Shown in pieces: positions 1 to 5,302 of a DNA stretch of 5,711 nt; within the stretch, counting starts at the first letter, position 1; each line of letters begins with the position of its first letter. The notes under the pieces were generated by a model. That model did no database searches, was not told the DNA's origin, and saw only the letters and a list, made by a program, of their open reading frames with translations. The DNA comes from Actinomycetota bacterium (GTDB lineage: Bacteria > Actinomycetota > Humimicrobiia > Humimicrobiales > Humimicrobiaceae): NCBI GenBank assembly GCA_003486795.1, contig DNFX01000197.1:2028-7738 (forward strand). Reading direction: 5' to 3'. Position numbers and translations under genes: made by a program.

Positions 1-29
1 CGGAGGTTCGAATCCTCTCGCCCCGACCA
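1..29 (+). tRNA. tRNA-Pro, 3' part only (5' end outside the window)
   Basis: The visible part folds as a tRNA 3' end. A 5-bp T-stem (2-6 with 14-18, last pair G-U) encloses the loop TTCGAAT (7-13). The 3' acceptor strand CGCCCCG follows (19-25), then discriminator A26 and an encoded CCA (27-29). The acceptor strand implies a 5' strand CGGGGCG. A C1-G72 pair with discriminator A is typical of bacterial tRNA-Pro, and the T-arm matches my memory of E. coli tRNA-Pro closely. The anticodon lies outside the window, so the isoacceptor cannot be named and the Pro identity is inferred. CCA is genome-encoded. No GC-rich terminator follows it. Confidence 0.85.
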
Positions 30-77
30 TTTGGAAAATTATAATTAAAAATTTTCATTTTAGGAAAATGCCAGCTG

Positions 78-122
78 ATTTAGCATAAAGATACTCATTA
101 TCTTATATTATGCCATATAAAT
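78..122. repeat. Imperfect inverted repeat in the leader of the gene cluster
   Basis: The core arms are GCATAA (83-88) plus AGATA (89-93), pairing with TATCT (99-103) and TTATGC (108-113). The central loop is CTCAT (94-98), and TATA (104-107) bulges on the right arm. The outer arms ATTTA (78-82) and TAAAT (118-122) can extend pairing past a 4-base bulge. The arms are mostly A-T, so as an RNA hairpin it would be modest. As DNA it could be a dyad operator. AT-rich sequence produces chance dyads, so function is uncertain. Confidence 0.4.
80..109 (+). promoter_or_regulatory. Candidate sigma-70-type promoter for the cluster (weak)
   Basis: TTAGCA (80-85) could act as a -35 box and TATATT (104-109) as a -10 box, separated by 18 bases. 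These match the TTGACA/TATAAT consensus at 4 of 6 and 5 of 6 positions. Transcription would start around 115-118, giving a leader of about 40 bases before the ATG at 156. A perfect TATAAT also occurs at 40-45 but has no -35 at a proper distance, since that would fall inside the tRNA acceptor strand. Chance matches are common in DNA this AT-rich, so this is only a candidate. Confidence 0.25.
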
Positions 123-155
123 AATTATTAATTATTTCAGAACAAAAGAGAGAAT

Positions 156-1604
156 ATGAATAAAATAAAATTTGGAACTGACGGCTGGAGAGATATAATT
201 GCAGATAGTTTTAATTTTGAGAATCTATGTATAGTTATTAATGCTATTGCAAAATATCTGAATGAAAAAAATGAGAATAAAAATGGAATTTTTATAGGTT
301 ATGATAACAGATTCCTGTCAGAAGAATTTGCTGCTTTTTCTGCAAAGATACTGAGTGCATATGATTTTAAGGTATTTTTATCTGAAAAAAGTATTCCCAC
401 ACCTGTGACTGCTTTTAATGTGCTTGATATGGGGCTAGATGGAGCTTTAATGATTACTGCCAGTCATAACCCTCCGAAATATAATGGAATTAAATTTATT
501 CCAAACTATGGAGGACCTGCAACTGATGTGATAACCGTAAATATTGAAGAAAATATAAATTATTTTATAAATAACAGAGAATATTTAAGAAATTCATCGG
601 AAAGCATAGATAAAAATATTATTATTTTAAATGATTACCCAAATTATTATGAACAGATAAGAAAAATTATTGATTTCGGATTAATTAAAAAATCAGGATT
701 AAGAATTGCTGCCGATATGCTATACGGAGCCGGTATGAACATATTCCCGAAGATACTGGATGATGTCTCAGCTAATGAAACCAGGGTTTTAAATAATAAA
801 AGGGATGCTTTATTCGGAGGAAAATTGCCTGATCCTTCAGAAAAAAATCTTACTGAGCTCAAAAAGATAGTTCTTGAAAAAGAATTTGACATAGGTGTTG
901 CACTTGATGGTGATGCTGATCGTTTTGGTGCTGTCGATTCAACAGGTGTTTTCTTAAGTCCTAATAATGTAATAGCTTTAATATTATATTATCTGTGTTC
1001 TGTAAAAGGAAATAAAGGCAGTAAATTAAAAGCTGTAAGAACTGTTGCAACTACCCATCTGATAGATGAAATATGTAAAAAATATAATATTAATTTGATT
1101 GAAACTCCTGTCGGATTTAAATATATTGCTGCAGAAATGATAAATGGTAATGTATTGATAGGGGGAGAAGAAAGCGGAGGTTTAAGTATAAAAGGACATA
1201 TACCGGAAAAAGACGGTATTGTAGCCAATCTTTTGCTTATTGAAATACAAAGTTATTTGAAAACAAATCTCAACAATATAAGTCTTTCCCAATATCTTAA
1301 TGAAATAAATAAAGAACTAGGTTATTTCTACAATGAAAGAATAGATATGGAAGTACCAAGAGAAAAAATGGAGTATATTATTAATAACTTTAAAGAAATG
1401 AAAAATAATTCAATTGAAAATGTAAAAATTAGTAATATTTTAACAAAAGATGGTGTAAAATTATTAATGGAAAATAATGCCTGGGCACTTTTAAGATTGT
1501 CCGGAACTGAGCCTCTGATAAGATGTTATATAGAATCAAGAGATGAAAGCTTTTTTGATATTTTCAAGCAATATATAATTAATTTTATAAAAAGCCTTAT
1601 CTGA
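156..1604 (+). CDS. Phosphohexomutase, phosphoglucomutase/phosphomannomutase family (COG1109 type)
   Basis: This cytoplasmic enzyme of the alpha-D-phosphohexomutase family interconverts hexose 6-phosphate and hexose 1-phosphate through a phosphoserine, feeding sugar-nucleotide, polysaccharide or glycogen synthesis. All four signature loops are present: the catalytic loop TASHNP (residues 101-106, Ser103 the phosphoserine), the metal loop DGDADR (251-256), the sugar-specificity loop GGEESGG (336-342) and the phosphate-binding loop RLSGTEP (447-453). At 482 residues it is full length for the family. The N-terminus KFGTDGWR is typical. GEESGG in the sugar loop favours phosphoglucomutase or dual activity; GlmM usually has GEQSGH and AlgC-type enzymes GEMSGH. 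The exact substrate cannot be fixed from sequence alone. The ATG at 156 is the only ATG after the in-frame stop at 129-131, and a purine-rich AGAGAG (147-152) precedes it as a weak ribosome binding site. It is the first gene of the same-strand cluster. Confidence 0.93.
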   Translation: MNKIKFGTDGWRDIIADSFNFENLCIVINAIAKYLNEKNENKNGIFIGYDNRFLSEEFAAFSAKILSAYDFKVFLSEKSIPTPVTAFNVLDMGLDGALMITASHNPPKYNGIKFIPNYGGPATDVITVNIEENINYFINNREYLRNSSESIDKNIIILNDYPNYYEQIRKIIDFGLIKKSGLRIAADMLYGAGMNIFPKILDDVSANETRVLNNKRDALFGGKLPDPSEKNLTELKKIVLEKEFDIGVALDGDADRFGAVDSTGVFLSPNNVIALILYYLCSVKGNKGSKLKAVRTVATTHLIDEICKKYNINLIETPVGFKYIAAEMINGNVLIGGEESGGLSIKGHIPEKDGIVANLLLIEIQSYLKTNLNNISLSQYLNEINKELGYFYNERIDMEVPREKMEYIINNFKEMKNNSIENVKISNILTKDGVKLLMENNAWALLRLSGTEPLIRCYIESRDESFFDIFKQYIINFIKSLI

Positions 1605-1629
1605 TTATTATTCTGACTTTATTCTTGAT

Positions 1630-2070
1630 ATGGACAGTAATAAAAATAAAATCGAAGATGAAAATAAAAAAGTTTCTCCAAAAACAGAATCTATTATTGA
1701 GCAAAAGATTGAAATAAAAGAAGAACTTACTGAAGAAACTCTTAATCAGTTAAAAGAATTTGTTAAAAAAGATAATGCCGGTCTTTTAGTTTTGAAAGGT
1801 ACAAATATTGGTGAAATATTTGCAATCAATAAAGATTATTTTAATATCGGCAGAGAAATAGATTCAGATATTTTTCTTGATGACATCACAGTTTCCAGAA
1901 AACATGCTTCCATAATTAAGGCAGATAAATACTTTAAAATTGTTGATATGGGTAGCCTAAACGGAGTATATGTAAATGGAAAAATCATTGAAGAAAAATA
2001 CCTAGAAAATGGTGACAAAATTCAGATAGGAAAATATTTGTTTTATTTCTTTTGTTTGAATAACGAATAA
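1630..2070 (+). CDS. FHA-domain protein, GarA/OdhI-like
   Basis: A small cytoplasmic phosphothreonine-recognition protein of 146 residues. Residues 1-48 are a charged, probably disordered Lys/Glu-rich tail. Residues about 51-140 form one forkhead-associated domain carrying the standard binding residues: Gly74-Arg75, Ser89-Arg90 with His92, Asn111-Gly112 and Asn116-Gly117. The stretch from GRE through SDIFLDDITVSRKHA to GSLNGVYVNG closely matches mycobacterial GarA. GarA and OdhI bind and inhibit 2-oxoglutarate-using enzymes, and phosphorylation of an N-terminal threonine by PknB/PknG-type kinases makes the protein fold on itself and switch off. Here the tail has TEET (residues 34-37), so Thr34 or Thr37 could play that part, but the double threonine of GarA is not clearly kept. 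The gene starts 25 bases after the hexomutase and ends 10 bases before an ftsR-like gene, which is the actinobacterial garA-ftsR order. No Shine-Dalgarno sequence precedes the ATG. The target is unknown. Confidence 0.88.
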   Translation: MDSNKNKIEDENKKVSPKTESIIEQKIEIKEELTEETLNQLKEFVKKDNAGLLVLKGTNIGEIFAINKDYFNIGREIDSDIFLDDITVSRKHASIIKADKYFKIVDMGSLNGVYVNGKIIEEKYLENGDKIQIGKYLFYFFCLNNE

Positions 2071-2080
2071 AGTTATTTAA

Positions 2081-2797
2081 ATGAAAACAAAAAAAAATTA
2101 TATTACCATCAGTGAAGTGGTGGAAAAATTTAAAAAATATTATCCGGGAATTTCAGCCAGCAAAATAAGATTTCTTGAGTCCAAAGGTCTTATATCGCCA
2201 AAAAGAACGCAGAGCAGATATCGCATTTATACTAAGGAAGATATTATAAAGCTTGATTTTATCTTAAAAATGCAGAAACAGTATTATCTTCCTCTTAGTG
2301 CTATCAGGGAAAAAATAAATTCTGTAGATTTTGTACTTGATTATAACAATGAAGATATTATCAAGCAGTTAAAATTTGATTTGATTGAAGAAAGCAATAT
2401 TTCTTTAAAAGATAATTTCATCACCATGGAAGACATAATAAAGAAACTGGAAATCAAAGAATCTTTTTTAAAGGAGCTGGTTGATGAAAATGTAGTGAAT
2501 TATGAAGAAATTGAAGATAAAAAATTCATAAAAAGTTCAGAAATTGAAATAATAAGAATTGCAGTTGAATTATCAAAATATGGTATTCAACCTAAAAATC
2601 TGAAACTATTTGACAATTTTTCCCAGAGGGAATCTTCTTTTATCCATCAGATAGTTTTCCCGGTTATAATGTCAGGTAGCAAAGAATCAGTCGAAAAAGC
2701 CTCTTCTATAATAAAAGAACTGGAGATGCTGTTATCGAACTTAAGACATTTAATGGTTAAAAGAAACAACAGAGCATTTCTAGAACAATATAAATGA
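2081..2797 (+). CDS. ftsR: MerR-family transcriptional regulator, FtsR-like
   Basis: A 238-residue DNA-binding regulator. Residues about 8-80 form the MerR winged helix-turn-helix: SKIRFLESKGLI (27-38) is the recognition region, SRYRIY (45-50) the wing, and YYLPLSAIREKI (68-79) follows. Residues 111-230 form a second conserved part with SKYGIQPKNLKLF (165-177), a QRESSFIHQIVFPV-type block (182-195) and a final helix. This layout and wording match actinobacterial FtsR (Mycobacterium Rv1828), which activates ftsZ in Corynebacterium. It lacks the cysteine set of metal-sensing MerR proteins, so metal sensing is unlikely. The start is fixed because an in-frame TAA (2078-2080) sits directly before the ATG. 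There is no Shine-Dalgarno sequence. Codons 3-6 contain a run of nine A's (2089-2097). It follows the FHA gene by 10 bases, and its stop overlaps the next start as ATGA. The ftsZ target is inferred from relatives. Confidence 0.87.
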   Translation: MKTKKNYITISEVVEKFKKYYPGISASKIRFLESKGLISPKRTQSRYRIYTKEDIIKLDFILKMQKQYYLPLSAIREKINSVDFVLDYNNEDIIKQLKFDLIEESNISLKDNFITMEDIIKKLEIKESFLKELVDENVVNYEEIEDKKFIKSSEIEIIRIAVELSKYGIQPKNLKLFDNFSQRESSFIHQIVFPVIMSGSKESVEKASSIIKELEMLLSNLRHLMVKRNNRAFLEQYK

Positions 2798-4098
2798 ATT
2801 TACATCTTAGAGCTTTTAGTTATAAAAATCAAAAAAGAACAAGAAAAAGGTTTCCTGCCAGATATTTTATTTTTGTAATAATATTTCTATTCTTTCCTGG
2901 TTTTCATTTTTTTGTTTTAAATCCTTTATATGCTGATGAAAATAAGAAAAACATCCCCAGAGAATATATAGACACTGTAGCGATATCGGCAATTGTTGAA
3001 GATTTTAATTCAGACAGAATATTATGGGAAAAAAATTCCGATGAAATTATTTATCCGGCAAGTATTACAAAAATCATGACAGCAATAATTGCACTTGAAA
3101 AAATAGATGACCTGAATGAAATAGCAACAATATCTGAAAACGCCAGAGGGAGAAACTTTTCGAGCATATATTTCAGAGTAAATGATAAAATCACCATAGA
3201 AGATCTTTTAAAAGCTGCTCTCGTTGCATCTAATAATAATGCTACTATTGCTATTGCAGAACATATATCCGGCAGCGAGAAGGAATTTGTCAAGCTGATG
3301 AATCAAAAAGCAAAAGAAATAGGAGCATTAAATACAAATTTTGAAAATACAAACGGACTTGACAGCGATAGTCCCGGGCACCATTCAACCGCAAAAGATC
3401 TTGTGAAAATTGCCAAATACTGTATGGCAAATTCAACATTCAGGGATATGGTTTCATTAAAAGAAGCAAAAATACATATAAACGGGGAAGAGATAAAAAT
3501 ACAAAATACAAATACTCTCCTGGATGGTGATTTTATTAAAGGTATAAAAACAGGATATACAAACAATGCTGGCTATTGCCTTATCACATACTCTGAAAAA
3601 GAAAATACAGAGCTTATCTGTGCCGTACTTGGGAGTTCTTTATATGGAAGAAATTATGATACGTTAAGACTACTTGAATGGGTTTATAATAATTATAAAT
3701 ATGAAAAAATAATAACAAAAGAAATGCCGGTCATCTCTGCAAATGCGGCAGATATGTATTCGAGTTTATCTTTTGATCTTTTTACTGATAAAGATCTCGA
3801 TATCCTTTTAAATAAAACAGAAGATGAAATATTTTTTGATTTCAATATAGAACAGGATATTGAATTACCGGTTATAAGAAACAAACCATATGGAATTGTA
3901 AATGTATTCCTTAATAAAACTAAAATAGATGAGTTGAATTTATATTCACGGGAGGAAATAAAATCTCCAAAAATTGAAGTCAGCTATGTCGATTCCTCTT
4001 CAGCAGGGCTTATCAAATCGCTTCTTATTTTCAGCTTATCATTTTATTTTTGCGCTTTTACATTTATAATAATTAAAAATTTAATAGGATTAAAATAA
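2794..4098 (+). CDS. dacA: D-alanyl-D-alanine carboxypeptidase (PBP5/DacA family, peptidase S11)
   Basis: A membrane-anchored low-molecular-weight penicillin-binding protein that removes the terminal D-alanine from peptidoglycan pentapeptides outside the cytoplasmic membrane. All three active-site motifs are present: SITK (Ser90 nucleophile, Lys93), SNN (146-148) and KTG (252-254). The N-terminus is unusually long and basic (residues 11-19) before a hydrophobic segment (23-42). Signal cleavage after LYA (Ala47) is possible. Residues about 58-300 are the transpeptidase-like domain, and about 305-400 resembles the beta-rich C-terminal domain of PBP5, though less clearly. A second hydrophobic helix at about 406-428 probably anchors the C-terminus. 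At 434 residues it is of normal size. The ATG overlaps the ftsR stop as ATGA, which suggests translational coupling, and no Shine-Dalgarno sequence is seen. The next in-frame ATG codes residue 95, inside the active-site region, so this start is required. Confidence 0.93.
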   Translation: MNLHLRAFSYKNQKRTRKRFPARYFIFVIIFLFFPGFHFFVLNPLYADENKKNIPREYIDTVAISAIVEDFNSDRILWEKNSDEIIYPASITKIMTAIIALEKIDDLNEIATISENARGRNFSSIYFRVNDKITIEDLLKAALVASNNNATIAIAEHISGSEKEFVKLMNQKAKEIGALNTNFENTNGLDSDSPGHHSTAKDLVKIAKYCMANSTFRDMVSLKEAKIHINGEEIKIQNTNTLLDGDFIKGIKTGYTNNAGYCLITYSEKENTELICAVLGSSLYGRNYDTLRLLEWVYNNYKYEKIITKEMPVISANAADMYSSLSFDLFTDKDLDILLNKTEDEIFFDFNIEQDIELPVIRNKPYGIVNVFLNKTKIDELNLYSREEIKSPKIEVSYVDSSSAGLIKSLLIFSLSFYFCAFTFIIIKNLIGLK

Positions 4099-4125
4099 AA
4101 TTAGCAAACCCAAACATTAAATCTA

Positions 4126-4136
4126 GTGGAGGTATC
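4126..4136 (+). promoter_or_regulatory. Strong Shine-Dalgarno sequence for the DUF3048 gene
   Basis: GTGGAGGT (4126-4133) contains a perfect GGAGG core (4128-4132), 4 bases before the GTG start at 4137. It decides the GTG start over the first in-frame ATG at 4158 or later. It is the only strong Shine-Dalgarno match ahead of any gene in this window. Confidence 0.8.
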
Positions 4137-5288
4137 GTGAAAACAGGGAATAAAAATGTAAAAATTTTTAAAACTACTATTATTGCATTTTTGGTTATAC
4201 TTATGTCTTTCATGCTTCTTTTATCAGTCAGCTGCAAAAAGGATGAGGCTGTTTCTGAAGATACTAAGATAGATATAGAAACAACTGAAAGCACCAAAGA
4301 GAGCGAAGAAGGAGTAAAAGAAACTGCAAAAAAGTCAATATCAGAACTTGAGATAACAGGTAATATAAATCTTCTTACAGGTTTTGAGATTTCAGACGGA
4401 GTTTTAAATTCAAGACCTTTTGCAGTAATGATTAACAATGCTGGAGAAGCAAGACCCCAGTCAGGTTTAAATAAGGCGGATTGTGTAATAGAAGTTGTAG
4501 ATGAAGGCGGAATAACAAGATTAATAGGAATTTTTTCTTCAAAAGAAGCTGATATAATCGGACCCATTAGAAGTGCAAGACAATACTATGCCGAAATTGC
4601 AAGAATGTTTGATCCTGTTTATGTTTTCTGGGGCACTTATCCCGAAGGTTACAAAATTATAGAAAATATGGATATGGATGTGCTGACTCCGCTTGGAGAT
4701 CAAAGCGGAGTCAGCAGCATTACTGCCAATATGAGCGACGGTAAAGATGCCTGGAGGGATTCCTCAAGGGTTGCACCACATAATGCTTATTCATCATCAA
4801 AGAAGCTTAAGGAAGCAGCTACAAGCAATGGGCTTCTTATCGAAGGAGGCCAGACACCATTCAGCTTTAAACTTGATGCCTCTGAGGAGAAAAGAGGAAC
4901 AATAAGTGATATAAAAATTGATTTTTCAGTTGCATCATTTGCTTCCGACTTTAAATATGATAAAGCTCTGAACAACTATAAAAAATCAACAGGTGGAGTT
5001 GCTGATGTTGACAGAGAAACAAATGAAAATCTTTATTTTAATAATGTTATAGCTCTGGTAACTGATATTGCAAATTCAGGTGATTCAGCCGGACATATGA
5101 TTGTGAGAACAACAGGAAGTGGCAAGGCTTTTTTCTTTTTTGACGGCACTGTAACTGAAGGTACCTGGGAAAGAACCAGTATTTTTGATCCAATGGTATT
5201 CAAAGACGGCGCAGGTAATAAAGTTCTTTTCAATAGGGGAAGCACATATATTGGTATGATTCAGGGCGCAGACAGAGTAATTTATTAG
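4137..5288 (+). CDS. yerB: DUF3048 (YerB-like) lipoprotein
   Basis: A predicted surface lipoprotein of 383 residues. A basic N-terminus (MKTGNKNVKIFK) leads into a hydrophobic helix (13-32) ending in LLSVSC, with Cys33 as the likely lipidated residue; serine at -3 is a less usual lipobox position. Residues 36-68 are a charged Ser/Thr/Glu/Lys linker. The first DUF3048 domain follows: RPFAVMINN (93-101), RPQSGLNKADCVIEVVDEGGITR (106-128) and IGPIRSAR (141-148). RVAPHNAY (211-218) closes that part, and a C-terminal domain ends in the FNRGSTYIG region (365-373). Family members occur in Firmicutes, Actinobacteria and relatives; YerB of Bacillus is the namesake and the biochemical function is not known to me. 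GTG is the start, backed by a strong GGAGG. The gene begins 38 bases after dacA. A perfect 14-bp inverted repeat lies inside it (4681-4716). Next to dacA and ftsR, a cell-envelope role is plausible but inferred. Confidence 0.9.
   Translation: MKTGNKNVKIFKTTIIAFLVILMSFMLLLSVSCKKDEAVSEDTKIDIETTESTKESEEGVKETAKKSISELEITGNINLLTGFEISDGVLNSRPFAVMINNAGEARPQSGLNKADCVIEVVDEGGITRLIGIFSSKEADIIGPIRSARQYYAEIARMFDPVYVFWGTYPEGYKIIENMDMDVLTPLGDQSGVSSITANMSDGKDAWRDSSRVAPHNAYSSSKKLKEAATSNGLLIEGGQTPFSFKLDASEEKRGTISDIKIDFSVASFASDFKYDKALNNYKKSTGGVADVDRETNENLYFNNVIALVTDIANSGDSAGHMIVRTTGSGKAFFFFDGTVTEGTWERTSIFDPMVFKDGAGNKVLFNRGSTYIGMIQGADRVIY
4681..4716. repeat. Perfect 14-bp inverted repeat within the DUF3048 coding sequence
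   Basis: The left arm TGCTGACTCCGCTT (4681-4694) is exactly complementary to the right arm AAGCGGAGTCAGCA (4703-4716), with an 8-base loop (4695-4702). In RNA this makes a stable GC-rich hairpin, in clear contrast to the AT-rich surroundings. It encodes about residues 182-194 (VLTPLGDQSGVSS) with the frame intact, in a stretch of DUF3048 that I judge variable between relatives. No T-run follows, so it does not look like an intrinsic terminator. Confidence 0.9.
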
Positions 5289-5302
5289 AATAGAATTAAT
5301 AA

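Larger units (their letters stand above)
30..155. other. Intergenic region between tRNA and hexomutase gene; AT-rich, with inverted repeats
   Basis: This is the only sizeable non-coding gap in the window. It holds no ORF and no recognisable RNA gene. It contains two weak, mutually exclusive AT hairpins (arms 34-40/50-56 and 51-56/64-69), a longer imperfect inverted repeat (78-122), and a candidate promoter overlapping that repeat. None of the hairpins has a GC-rich stem followed by a T-run, so there is no convincing intrinsic terminator for the tRNA. The region most likely carries the promoter for the downstream six-gene cluster, unless the cluster is read through from the tRNA. Confidence 0.6.

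Noticed and set aside
34..69. Overlapping AT hairpins after the tRNA (34-40/50-56 and 51-56/64-69) as a terminator or attenuator
   Set aside because: The alternative pairing is real but the stems are 6-7 bp and almost all A-T, so they would be unstable and are expected by chance in this composition.
1..155. tRNA 3' end as an integration (attachment) site of a mobile element
   Set aside because: No integrase gene, no repeat of the tRNA 3' end elsewhere in the window, and the downstream genes are housekeeping.
647..1228. Two - strand open frames (647-892 and 989-1228) opposite the hexomutase gene
   Set aside because: They lie inside conserved catalytic regions of the hexomutase and their translations are low-complexity; they are shadows of the real gene.
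2081..2797. MerR protein as a metal or redox sensor
   Set aside because: It contains no cysteines suited for metal binding, and its C-terminal half matches the FtsR type rather than the short MerR dimerisation helix.
3775..3796. 7-bp inverted repeat GATCTTT/AAAGATC within dacA
   Set aside because: Short and AT-rich, inside coding sequence, with no accompanying signal; chance is the simplest explanation.
4073..4567. 164-codon open frame on the - strand opposite the 5' part of the DUF3048 gene
   Set aside because: It overlaps a well-supported lipoprotein gene almost completely, its translation resembles no family I know, and it lacks a convincing ribosome binding site. It is a frame shadow.
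4681..4720. The inverted repeat in the DUF3048 gene read as an intrinsic terminator
   Set aside because: The stem is strong enough, but the bases after it (GCATTACTGCC) have no T-run, and the reading frame continues with conserved DUF3048 sequence well past it.
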